This document shows, one piece after another, positions 15,406-23,552 of a stretch of DNA of 64,000 nucleotides (position 1 is its first letter; every line of letters begins with the position of its first letter). The notes beneath the pieces were generated by a model. The model was not told where the DNA came from and made no database searches. It saw only the letters and a list, made by a program, of their open reading frames with translations. The DNA is from JAHEFU01 sp041395205 (lineage in GTDB: Bacteria > 4484-113 > JAFGCY01), in assembly GCA_041395205.1 (NCBI GenBank), contig JAWLAZ010000004.1, forward strand, positions 186,001 through 250,000, in the 5' to 3' direction. A program made the translations under genes and the position numbers.

Positions 15406-17139
15406 ATGTCCGCCATGCGCCTGACTGTCTGCCTGCTCTGGATTGCCCTGCTCGCCGGCTGCACTGCCGGGAGCGGCCCTGCCCCGGCCGCCGAGGGCAG
15501 CGCCCCCGATACCGCCACGCTGCTGCGCAACGAACTGGAGCGTGTGCTGGCCCAGCGGGGGATTGAGCTCGATGCCGCCGGCAATCCCACGCGCGCCGTC
15601 TCGGCCCTGCCGAAACGGGACTACCGCACTCCGGCGCGCTTCAATGACATCATCGGCCAGCGTGCCCAGCTGAGCTGGGTCCACCACCAGCTCGGCGACT
15701 ACGACCGCAACGGCGAGGTCAACATCTCCGACCTCACCCCCGTCGGCATCCACCTCGGCAAGACGAGTGCCAGCCCGGACTGGCTGCAGGCCCTGACGGC
15801 GGACGGCGATGGCAACAATGAGATCAACATCGCCGATGTGACGCCGATCGGCCAGAACTTCGGCGCATCCCTCGGCGGTTACCTGCTGCAGATCAGCCGG
15901 CAGCCCGGTGATCCCTTCGAGGACTACGCCTTCGTGGACTTCGCCGACGGCTTTGACAACGGCAACGCCCTGGAATTCGGCTACAGCGCGCCGGACATCG
16001 ACGCCGCGGATTACCGTGTGAGCCCGGTGGGGCGCAGCCGCGAATTCGACTGGAATGTCTACCGGCTGGAGCTGCCGGGCAGCTCGCAGCGGGAGCCGGA
16101 GCTGTTCGTGGCCGACGGGCGGCTGATGCTGGCCGCGATCAGCGCGGATGACGACGAGCTGATCTTCGCCGAGAGCAGCAGCCTGCGGCCGCAGTCGAGC
16201 GCCGACTGGAGCGCGCATGTGGTGGATACTGACAACGTGGCGGAGGCCCAGCCGGGCCTGGCGATGATCGGCGGGGCTCCGGCGATCGGCTACTGTGCGG
16301 AGCATGCCGTGAGCGCCTTCGAGGTGCGCTATGCCCGCGCGCTGGTGGCGCAGCCGCTGGCAACGACGGACTGGCAGCATCACATGATCGAGGGCAGCCT
16401 GCCCCTGCAGAGCGTGCGCCTGCTCGAGAAGGACGGCCTGCCGGTGCTGACCGTGGAGAACGGCTCGGGCGGGCTGTTCCTCGGGGTCAGCCCCACGCCC
16501 TTCCCGAGCTCCGACCTCGACTGGTCGGACGTGGCTGTCAACGCCGGCGTGACCGTCAACAATCCGGAGATCTGCCTGATCGGCAACCGCGTGCATGTGG
16601 CGAGCTACCAGTACGGCGGTAGCGGCGAGACCTACTACAGCGGTGCGAAGACCAGCATCCCGAGCGGTGCCGCGGACTTTGACGGCTTCCCGCTCTGGAC
16701 CATCGGCGGAATCGCCCAGCACCACAGCATCCTCGACTGCGGCGGCTATCCGGCGGTGCTGAGCCCCAATGAACCGGACGGCTCGCTGGACTTCCTCTAC
16801 AGCGGCGAGGTGCGGCCGGTGAGCTCGGCGGTCTGGTTTGCCAGCAAGGCCTACATTGACCCGACGGACATCCTGCACCCGGACAGCGTGCTGTTCGAGG
16901 GCCGCCCGGCGGTGGCGTTCGGCCGCTTCAACCTGAACTTCCTCTGGGGGCGGCGCACCCTGCCTGCGGACACGCCGGACTGGGTGCTGCAGGAAAGCCT
17001 CGAGGAGGGCACGCTGAACTTCGGGATCGGTGCCAACAGCATCGTCGTCAGCGGGGAGCTGCCGCTGATCGCCTTCACGGAGTTCGATGCCCCCAATGGC
17101 GTGCGCCACATCGCGATCGCCATCGCCAGCGAACGCTGA
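15406..17139 (+). CDS. Lipoprotein with N-terminal dockerin-like domain and propeller-like repeats
   Basis: 577 residues. The signal peptide has lipobox LLAGC (C19). Residues 98-152 contain two EF-hand-type loops, DYDRNGEVNISD and DGDGNNEINIAD, each followed by a TPxGxxxG helix, the arrangement of type I dockerins, which bind cohesins in cellulosome-like assemblies. From about 210 to the end there are some six imperfect repeats with the pattern (DG)xPAIxY or xPAVxF about every 45-55 residues, likely a beta-propeller. The same C-terminal repeat type occurs in the five tandem lipoproteins downstream and at 57,406. A GGGAGG site precedes the ATG, and a TATAGAAT -10 lies near 15,341. No cohesin gene is visible in the window. 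Confidence 0.8.
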   Translation: MSAMRLTVCLLWIALLAGCTAGSGPAPAAEGSAPDTATLLRNELERVLAQRGIELDAAGNPTRAVSALPKRDYRTPARFNDIIGQRAQLSWVHHQLGDYDRNGEVNISDLTPVGIHLGKTSASPDWLQALTADGDGNNEINIADVTPIGQNFGASLGGYLLQISRQPGDPFEDYAFVDFADGFDNGNALEFGYSAPDIDAADYRVSPVGRSREFDWNVYRLELPGSSQREPELFVADGRLMLAAISADDDELIFAESSSLRPQSSADWSAHVVDTDNVAEAQPGLAMIGGAPAIGYCAEHAVSAFEVRYARALVAQPLATTDWQHHMIEGSLPLQSVRLLEKDGLPVLTVENGSGGLFLGVSPTPFPSSDLDWSDVAVNAGVTVNNPEICLIGNRVHVASYQYGGSGETYYSGAKTSIPSGAADFDGFPLWTIGGIAQHHSILDCGGYPAVLSPNEPDGSLDFLYSGEVRPVSSAVWFASKAYIDPTDILHPDSVLFEGRPAVAFGRFNLNFLWGRRTLPADTPDWVLQESLEEGTLNFGIGANSIVVSGELPLIAFTEFDAPNGVRHIAIAIASER

Positions 17140-17140
17140 A

Positions 17141-17240
17141 CGGAGGTCCGGCGCGAGCCGGGCGTTGGAGGTCCGGCGCAAGCCGGGCGTTGGAGGTCCG
17201 GCGCAAGCCGGGCGCGGAGGTCAGAATTCATTCTGACAAC
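17141..17240. repeat. Mini-hairpin array (four stems)
   Basis: Three tandem GGAGG-TCCGGCGCRAGCCGG units with GCGTTG or GCGCGGAGG spacers are followed by TCAGAA-TTCA-TTCTGA and CAAC. The reverse strand reads hairpin then CCTCCAACG, the same grammar as the array at 20,657. It starts at the stop codon of the dockerin lipoprotein. Confidence 0.75.
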
Positions 17241-17855
17241 AGAGTGCACCGAGAATTCAACCACAGAGAACACAGAGAACACGGAGATATTTGAACGAGC
17301 AGCAGAGCGTACCGCATCTGCACAGGCTGCTCGCATTCGCTCGATGTGCAACGAGGCAAGTTCCGAGCGGTTTTGTCAACGCAGAGGCGCAGAGACGCAG
17401 AGGGGATGGACGGAGCGCGTAGCGCAGTCATGCGTGAGCATGACAGAGCTGCGCATGCCCGGGATGAGGGAGGTGCGACACTTGATGTCGCACAATGCAA
17501 CGCCCCACGAATCCTCGATCTCGTAATTTGGCAATCCAACCCGCGACTGAGATCCCGCCCTCTGCCACACCCTACACCCCAGCTCCTATATCCTCCCAAG
17601 GACCGGCGTCGCCCTGCGACGATTGCACGCGAGCAATGGCACTGGGGCAATCAGTTCCGTGTGAGAGATCCCCATCCTCTGCCTCACCCTCCACCCCAGC
17701 TCCTATATCCTCTCCAGTCACGCATCCGAGTTACTGCTGCGCGGCTTGTCCGGCGGCTGGTGGGATGCCGGGTGATGCACTGAGCGCGAGCATTCATCTC
17801 GCAGGAAAGCGGACCACCGGTTCGTCAGTCTTCACACTCCTTCGATGATGCACAC
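17241..17855. other. Repeat-rich intergenic region without a gene
   Basis: It contains arms of the CACAGAG repeat (17,258-17,284), an ACGCAGAGGCGCAGAG arm (17,379-17,402), and two copies of CACCCCAGCTCCTATATCCT near 17,574-17,603 and 17,691-17,712. The open frames here cross repeats and show no protein family. Confidence 0.5.
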
Positions 17856-17867
17856 TATCATTGCTGC

Positions 17868-18446
17868 ATGCGCTTCCATCTCACTCGCAAGCTTGCCGCA
17901 GCAATCAAGTGCGATCTGCAAACTGCGCCAGCAGCCGAAACGCCGGCGCCGCAGGGCAACTGGTACGCGAACATCTACACACAGGACCGGCGGCCGCGGA
18001 TTCTGTTCGTGCACGAGGCCTCACTGCTGGCACTGCTGTGCTACAAGCGCGGAGTGACGGATGGCCGCTCGCTCGCTGCCGCCTTCGATGAGGCACTGCG
18101 GGGCTACCTCGGCCCGGTCGGCCTGCTGGAACCCTACCTGCTCTCCCTCGATGACAACGAAGCCCTGTCCAATGAGATCTGCCGCACCGGCAGCCGCTCC
18201 GTCCTCGGTGTGATGAACGAGTACATTTTCATGAGCCGAGACGTGATTGACGACAACAGCGGAAATTTCAACCTGTACATGATGGAGTATCTCAATGTAA
18301 TGCCGATGGGCCCGCTGAAGATGGCAAGACCCTGCGACAGGTTCATTGAAATCCTCAGCGCGAGACTGGCCCGCATCGGTGGCAGGCTTAATCCACCCTC
18401 AGACCGCAGTGACCCAGCCATGATGGCCTTCTACAGATTCAGCTAG
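17868..18446 (+). CDS. DUF6933-like protein
   Basis: 192 residues starting MRFHLTRKLAAAIKCDL, with GNWYANIY and RPRILFVHEASLLALL after it. This matches the pattern I associate with DUF6933 (MRLxLTKKLA..., W-N-, xxLxFTNAxSL). Function unknown. TATCAT at 17,856-17,861 lies seven bases upstream of the ATG (leaderless). It is the first of three same-strand genes with the HD and YwgA-like genes. The family call is from memory and moderately sure. Confidence 0.7.
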   Translation: MRFHLTRKLAAAIKCDLQTAPAAETPAPQGNWYANIYTQDRRPRILFVHEASLLALLCYKRGVTDGRSLAAAFDEALRGYLGPVGLLEPYLLSLDDNEALSNEICRTGSRSVLGVMNEYIFMSRDVIDDNSGNFNLYMMEYLNVMPMGPLKMARPCDRFIEILSARLARIGGRLNPPSDRSDPAMMAFYRFS

Positions 18447-18506
18447 CCCATTCCAGCCACACGGGGATGTCCGGATTGGTGTCACATTCATGCTAAACTC
18501 ACATCA

Positions 18507-19822
18507 ATGTCCGGCTGGCCAAAAGTGTTCAGGGACCCGGTTCACGATGTCATTCAACTGGAAGACAATGACATAGACCGCCTGATTTTCAAGCTGATCA
18601 ACACCCGCGAAATGCAGCGCCTGCGCCGGATCAGACAGCTTGGATTCAGCAGTCTGACTTACCCCGGAGCAAACCATACCCGCCTTGCGCATTCCATCGG
18701 GGTAATGGAAATCTCCCGCCAGATGCTGGCCGTTCTGGACCGGAAGCATCCCGGCAAGATAGCACGGGACGAACAGCTGCGGATCAGCGTGATGGCCCTC
18801 CTGCATGATGTCGGACACGGCCCCTTCTCACATGCATTCGAGAAGGTGACCGATACTGACCATGAGGACTGGACCCGGCACATCATCCTTGACGACACCA
18901 CCGAAGTGAATGCGGTGCTGCGCGCTCACGATGCTGCCCTGCCCGCCGTGATTGCCATTCTGTTCGACAAGACCTCCGGGGCGGACGCATTCCAGGGGAG
19001 CATGCGCGCCCTCGTTGACATCGTCAGCAGCCAGCTCGATGCGGACCGCATGGACTACCTGCTGCGAGACAGCATGATGACCGGTTCGCGCCTGGGGCAG
19101 ATTGACATGAGCTGGCTGGTGCGCTGCGTCGACATCGATTTCGAGAAGCAGACGCTGTTCCTGAGCCACAAGGGGCTCCAGGCAGCGGAGTCGAACATCC
19201 TCGCCCGCCACCACATGTTCAAGTCCGTGTACTTCCACAAGACCACCCGCTCCGCGGAAGTGATGCTCAAGTCAGTGCTGGAGGCAATCACCCTCAAGTT
19301 AAGGAACGGGGCGGACTGGCAGACCCTGATTCCCGGTACAGGCCCGCATCTGCTTCCGGCCATGCTGGGCAGGCTGGATATGCAGTCCTATCTGCGCATG
19401 GATGACGTTTCCGTCTGGGAGCTGCTGAAGTGCTGCGGCGATTCCCGGATCCGACGATCAGCTATCTTGGCAATGGACTCGTGAACCGGCGGCTGCTGAA
19501 GTCAATCGCCTTCGAGCTGAAGGCCCAGAAACAGATTGCAACCTTCTACAACGGGGCCAGTGACATCCTCCGGAAGCATGGCTTCGATCCGGACTACTTC
19601 CTGCGTGAGGATAAGCCCGGCGACGTGCCCTTCAAGGTGTACGATAGACTTTCCAATCCCAATGCACGAACGTTATACGTGAAGGTCGATGGCAGGCTGC
19701 AGCCCCTGCAGAGCGTGAGTGACCCAGTGGATGCGCTCAGACCATATGAGGAAACCAGGCTGTACGTACCGCTGGAGTGCCGGGAGGAGATTGACACCAT
19801 GCATAAACGGTTGTATAGTTAA
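18507..19822 (+). pseudogene. HD-domain phosphohydrolase (dGTPase/YwfO-like), single frameshift
   Basis: The N-terminal frame (18,507-19,484) encodes VFRDPVHDVIQLED, INTREMQRLRRIRQLG, HTRLAHSIG, LLHDVGHGPFSHAFE (the HD motif) and DADRMDYLLRDS, the signature order of the YwfO/SAMHD1-like HD superfamily acting on nucleotides. At about 19,448 the reading frame breaks: DPTISYLGNGLVNRRLLKSI continues in another frame to TAA 19,820-19,822. One extra G in the run before GATCCGACG would restore GDSRDPTISYLG. The whole would be ~439 residues, normal for the family. TAAACT at 18,494-18,499 sits seven bases before the ATG. The YwgA-like gene starts one base after the stop. Real frameshift or single-base error are both possible. 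Confidence 0.85.
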
Positions 19823-20332
19823 ATGATGCGGATTGGAGTATATCTGCTGGCGGCAGCCTGTCTGCGCGAAAGTGCGAAGTCGAATGCGCCCATTACGCGA
19901 ACTCGTGCCCAGAAGCTGATCAATCTGCTGCAGCGGGCTGGGCTGGAAACCTCATACCGCTACCGCATGCATTTCTATGGCCCCTTCAGTGACGAACTTT
20001 CCGGCGATCTCGAATTGCTGGAAAGCTACGGCATACTGCACAGCGAGGCCAGGGAACGCCAGGGTGATGGCAAGCCCTATTACATCCTCAGCATTGACGA
20101 GGACGCTGACCTGCCGGAGCTGGATGCGGATTTCCAGGGCAAGGTTGCCGGAATCTCCGCATATTCCACTGAAGTGCTGGAAATCGCTGCAACCTATCTC
20201 GCTCTGCTGGACATTGACCCCAGCCCGGAACTGGCAATGCAGCGCCTGCGCAGCAAGAAGCCTGACAAATGCACGGATGAAAATCTGGCAGACATGCGCA
20301 AGCTCCTGGCTGAACCAGTGTTTGCTGGTTAG
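19823..20332 (+). CDS. YwgA-like protein
   Basis: 169 residues. The ATG directly follows the stop of the HD gene, so translation is coupled. The N-terminal half is helix-rich (RAQKLINLLQRAG, YRYRMHFYGPFSDELSGDLE). The phrase fYGPFSxxLxxDLexLxxxGil is typical of the YwgA family of Bacillus, where ywgA lies next to the HD gene ywfO. The function is unknown; the repeated pairing suggests a shared role. It has no membrane segment. Family assignment is by recall of the motif and context. Confidence 0.65.
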   Translation: MMRIGVYLLAAACLRESAKSNAPITRTRAQKLINLLQRAGLETSYRYRMHFYGPFSDELSGDLELLESYGILHSEARERQGDGKPYYILSIDEDADLPELDADFQGKVAGISAYSTEVLEIAATYLALLDIDPSPELAMQRLRSKKPDKCTDENLADMRKLLAEPVFAG

Positions 20333-20656
20333 GCCTGCATTAGCCACCCGGAACTGACAGCCCAGCCGCCGGACGGCCAGGGCGGGGTGGTCACGCCAGC
20401 GATCCGGTTTCGGGTTACGGGTTTCGGGGGTCGGGTTGCAGGGGTCGGAGGTCGGGTTTCCGCATTCCAATTTCCATGCTGCGTATCAGAGCCGGACTGC
20501 CAGAATTGCATCCCAGCCGCCGGACAGCCAGGGCGGGGTGGTCAGGCCGCAGGCCTGAGCACCACGGGCGGGCATATCGCATGGGCCGGCGGCTGGGAAA
20601 TCATGCGCTGTTGTGGAAATGGAATTAGGTTGACGCCTTGCATCGTATCTACGTTG
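20333..20656. repeat. Intergenic direct repeats
   Basis: Two copies of a ~30-bp sequence beginning CAGCCGCCGGAC (20,369-20,395 and 20,514-20,544) and ending CAGGGCGGGGTGGTCA frame a G-rich stretch of GGGTTxCGGG-like repeats (20,405-20,460). No gene is visible. It leads directly into the hairpin array. Confidence 0.6.
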
Positions 20657-20826
20657 CCAGACTTGCGTCTGGCCTCCGCGCCTGGCTCGCGCCAGACCTC
20701 CAATTACGGAAGCAAGCTCCCGCTTCCCTTGTGCGGCTCGCGCCGCACCTCCGTTGTCAGCCTTACGGCTGACCTCCGTTGCCTGACTTGCGTCAGGCCT
20801 CTGTTGCCCGGATTGCTCCGGGCCTC
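20657..20826. repeat. Mini-hairpin array (seven stems, different sequences, constant spacer)
   Basis: The consecutive stems are CCAGAC-TTGC-GTCTGG, CTGGC-TCGC-GCCAG, GGAAGC...GCTTCC, GTGCGGC-TCGC-GCCGCAC, TCAGCC-TTAC-GGCTGA, CCTGAC-TTGC-GTCAGG and CCCGGA-TTGC-TCCGGG. Most are separated by CCTCCGTTG or a close variant and have a TTGC/TCGC/TTAC loop. Stem sequences differ but each is self-complementary. It lies just past the stop of the moxR gene on the other strand. Confidence 0.85.
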
Positions 20827-20841
20827 CTCCCCTCTCCCCCC

Positions 20842-21855
20842 CTACTCCGCCGTAGTCGGGACCGCGGCGATGATGTCCTTCACCACCTTGTCCGAGCTCA
20901 CGCCCTCGGCCTCCGCCTCGAAGTTGAGGATCGTGCGGTGCCTGAGCACCGGCAATGCCACGCGGCGGATGTCGTCATAGCTCAGGTTGAAGCGGTTGTC
21001 GAGCAGCGCCAGCACCTTGCCGCAGAGGATCATCGCCTGCACCGCACGCGGGCTGGCGCCGTAGCGCACGTAGCGCCGCACGCTCTCCGGGGCGCGCACG
21101 TTGTCGACATGCGTCGCCAGTGCGAGCCGCACGGCATAGCGCACCACATGCGCCGCCGCCGGCACCTGGCGCACGAGCTGCTTCATATCGAGGATGCGCG
21201 CGCCCTTCACCGCCGGGCGGACCTGCGCCGAGCGCGCCGTGGTGGTGCGCTCGATGACCTCCATCAGCTCGTCCTCGCTCGGGTAGTCCACGTTGATCTT
21301 CAGCATGAAGCGGTCGAGCTGCGCCTCCGGCAGGGGGTAGGTGCCCTCCTGCTCCAGCGGGTTCTGCGTGGCCAGCACGAGGAAGGGCGGCGGCAGGTCG
21401 CGGCGCTGGCCGTAGACCGTCACGCTGCGCTCCTGCATGCTCTCGAGCATCGCGGACTGCGTCTTCGGCGTGGCACGGTTGATTTCGTCGGCGAGGATGA
21501 TGTTCGCGAAGATCGGGCCGGGGATGAACTTGTAGGCCTTGTGGCCGTGCTCATCCTCCTCGATGATGTTCGTGCCGGTGATGTCCGCGGGCATCAGGTC
21601 CGGAGTGAACTGGATGCGGCTGAAGTCTAGGTCGATCGCGTCAGCCAGGGTGCGGATCAGGAGCGTCTTGGCCAGACCGGGCACACCTTCCAGCAGCGCA
21701 TGGCCATCGGCGAACAGGGTGACGAGCACTTCCTCGATCACGCCCTTCTGGCCGACGATCACCTTGCCGACCTCGGCTTCGATGGCCCGGTAGTCCGTCT
21801 GGAACTCCTGGCAGATGCGCTGTACGTCCGCGGGGGAAATATTGCTCAGATCCAT
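20842..21855 (-). CDS. MoxR-family AAA+ ATPase
   Basis: MoxR ATPases act as chaperones or activators, often for VWA-domain proteins. 337 residues. Walker A GVPGLAKT, Walker B IILADEINR, the sensor region LATQNPLEQEGTYPLPEAQL and the C-terminal lid with SPRAVQAMI all match. The start at 21,855 is chosen because TATAAT at 21,883-21,878 places the mRNA start near 21,871 and GGAGAGG precedes the ATG; the upstream ATG at 21,879 overlaps the -10. No DUF58 or VWA gene follows on this strand: the next item is the hairpin array. The membrane protein 22,308-23,444 upstream on the same strand could be a partner, but that is a guess. Confidence 0.93.
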   Translation of the reverse strand: MDLSNISPADVQRICQEFQTDYRAIEAEVGKVIVGQKGVIEEVLVTLFADGHALLEGVPGLAKTLLIRTLADAIDLDFSRIQFTPDLMPADITGTNIIEEDEHGHKAYKFIPGPIFANIILADEINRATPKTQSAMLESMQERSVTVYGQRRDLPPPFLVLATQNPLEQEGTYPLPEAQLDRFMLKINVDYPSEDELMEVIERTTTARSAQVRPAVKGARILDMKQLVRQVPAAAHVVRYAVRLALATHVDNVRAPESVRRYVRYGASPRAVQAMILCGKVLALLDNRFNLSYDDIRRVALPVLRHRTILNFEAEAEGVSSDKVVKDIIAAVPTTAE

Positions 21856-21877
21856 GTCCTCTCCACTAGTTCGATCC

Positions 21878-21883
21878 ATTATA
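21878..21883 (-). promoter_or_regulatory. -10 box of moxR
   Basis: TATAAT reads on the minus strand at 21,883-21,878. It overlaps an in-frame ATG at 21,879, which therefore cannot be the start; translation starts at 21,855 after GGAGAGG. Confidence 0.5.
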
Positions 21884-21966
21884 AAGGCAGGGCCAGCAAG
21901 CAGAGGCAAAAAGCAGAAGGCCGCCGCTGAAGCCGGTGATCAGACGCCGGAAATGCCAGATGGGTT

Positions 21967-22300
21967 CTTGCGCGGCTCGCCATGCTCGGACTGCGTTGTG
22001 GAAACACCCAACGGTATTGATTGACGCAGAGGCGCAGGGGTCGCAGAGGTTTTTGAGCAAGAGAATTCCTATACTCTGCGTCTCGGCGGCTCTGCGTTGA
22101 CAGAACCATCCATGCGATCTCGCTCTGTCCCATGCGGATGCGCTGTTCGCTACGCTCGGGCTGCGTTGAGGAAAAACCCAACGGTATTGATTGACGCAGA
22201 GGCGCAGGGGCGCAGAGTTTTCTGTTCAAGATAATAATTCTTCTCTGCGTCTCGGCGGCTCTGCGTTTACAGGACCAGACTGGCGATCTCGAACTGGCTC
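21967..22300. repeat. Tandem duplication of an ACGCAGAGGCGCAG inverted-repeat element
   Basis: Two ~165-bp copies (about 21,967-22,130 and 22,137-22,300) each contain CCCAACGGTATTGATTGACG, then GCAGAGGCGCAGGGG, an A/T-rich centre, and the opposing arm CTCTGCGTCTCGGCGGCTCT with GCGTT. Each copy can fold as a long imperfect hairpin. Single arms of this family are also at 17,379 and 38,055. Confidence 0.75.
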
Positions 22301-22307
22301 GCGCGGC

Positions 22308-23444
22308 TCAGCCCTCTTCCCGGATCTCAGTGCCGGTTTCGCCCCTTGCCTGATCTCCGCGACCCGGTACTTCCACCGCCTCCGGCAGCTCAGCTTCAGC
22401 CGCAGCCTCCGCACCTTTCACGATGGCATGATGCTCCTCACGGGCATGCCCCGCACCCTCTGGCGGCTCAGGCAGTTCCAGCTCCTCCCAGTCATCGCGC
22501 TCATCAAAGCTGCGCACGCGCAGCTCGGCCTCCCCGAGCCGGATCCTAAACGGCGGGTAGATCACCCGCGGCCGCTGCTCGCCATGCACCTCAAGGAAGA
22601 TCGTCAGCCCGCTGAGCATCAGGCGCAGCGGCGGCAGGCCCTCGCCGGAGACGCGCAGCTGGGCCTGGGGGAAGTTGCCGGCCATCAGCGGGCGGGGGCC
22701 GAGCCTGAGGCTGCGCAGACGGCCGCCCTCCTGCAGTTCGACCCAGAAGCCACGGTCGCGCAGCAACAGCCAGGGCAGCATGGCCCCGACCACAAGTCCG
22801 CCCAGCAGGCAGCCGGCCAGCACGAGCAGGCTCATCGCCTCGGCGCTGCGGGAGAGCACCGCGATCACCTGCACCGGCAGCAGTATGAGCAGGGCAAATG
22901 TGCCGCCGAGACTGCCGGCGAGCAGGCCCCATTCCCCGGGGAAGTTGTCAACGGCATGCGGCAGCACGGACCAGGCCCCCGTGGCGCAGGCCACGAACAC
23001 CAGCAGCTCCACCGGCAGGCGCAGCTCCGTCATGCCGCCGATCCCGACACTCATCACGTAGAACACGGATACGACGCAGAGCAGGAAGGCCACCACCGCG
23101 CTGTGGATGAGCGCCGGCCAGAGCAGGCTGCGCATCCCGCTGAAGATGCTGCGGCGCACACCGAGCACGCCGTTCCAGGCGGCGCTGAGCAGCGGCAGGA
23201 GGATGCACTGCGTGGCGCATACGGCGAGCAGGCAGCCGAGCCCGATGCTGGCCAGCAGCGTTGCGAAGATGTTCACGGCGGCGAGGAAGCTCTGGTTGCT
23301 GCCCTGGCGGGTGAACTGCCCGGCCATCCAGATCACGGCGTCGTCCAGGATGTAGGCGAACAGCGCCAGCGGCAGGCCGGCGACGAGCCAGGCCAGGCCG
23401 AAGCCGATCATGATCCTCAGACGGTAGGTGCTTCCCTGCGGCAT
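22308..23444 (-). CDS. Polytopic membrane protein of unknown function
   Basis: 378 residues with about six to eight hydrophobic segments up to residue ~235 (for example LAWLVAGLPLALFAYIL, LLASIGLGCLLAVCATQCIL, AVVAFLLCVVSVFYVMSV, LLVLAGCLLGGLVVGAML). A soluble C-terminal domain of about 80 residues follows (beta-rich: QAQLRVSGEGLPPLRLML, IYPPFRIRLGEAELRVRSFD), then an acidic, Ala/Glu-rich tail. TATCAT lies seven bases before the ATG at 23,444 (leaderless). I do not recognise the family. Confidence 0.75.
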   Translation of the reverse strand: MPQGSTYRLRIMIGFGLAWLVAGLPLALFAYILDDAVIWMAGQFTRQGSNQSFLAAVNIFATLLASIGLGCLLAVCATQCILLPLLSAAWNGVLGVRRSIFSGMRSLLWPALIHSAVVAFLLCVVSVFYVMSVGIGGMTELRLPVELLVFVACATGAWSVLPHAVDNFPGEWGLLAGSLGGTFALLILLPVQVIAVLSRSAEAMSLLVLAGCLLGGLVVGAMLPWLLLRDRGFWVELQEGGRLRSLRLGPRPLMAGNFPQAQLRVSGEGLPPLRLMLSGLTIFLEVHGEQRPRVIYPPFRIRLGEAELRVRSFDERDDWEELELPEPPEGAGHAREEHHAIVKGAEAAAEAELPEAVEVPGRGDQARGETGTEIREEG

Positions 23445-23514
23445 CCACAGATGATACGCGCCGCACGCGGCCCGGGGGTTCAGATTGCGGGTATCAATCC
23501 TTTCCCGAAGATGC

Positions 23515-23520
23515 TACATT
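23515..23520 (+). promoter_or_regulatory. Extended -10 (TGCTACATT) upstream of the first tandem lipoprotein
   Basis: TACATT at 23,515-23,520 is preceded by TGC, an extended -10. Similar TGCTANATT-like boxes precede the third and fourth lipoprotein genes (near 28,973 and 31,725), suggesting separate promoters with shared design. Confidence 0.45.
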
Positions 23521-23552
23521 TCTGAAACTGACAAAAGGTAAAGGAGCACATA

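Noticed and set aside
14872..17181. Long open frame (769 codons) on the minus strand
   Set aside because: Antisense to the dockerin-like lipoprotein and the 14,991 gene; no family motif, and the sense strand has EF-hand loops and a lipobox.
20657..20826. CRISPR-like array
   Set aside because: Units are hairpins with variable stems and constant short spacers, the opposite of constant repeats with variable ~30-bp spacers, and no cas genes are near.
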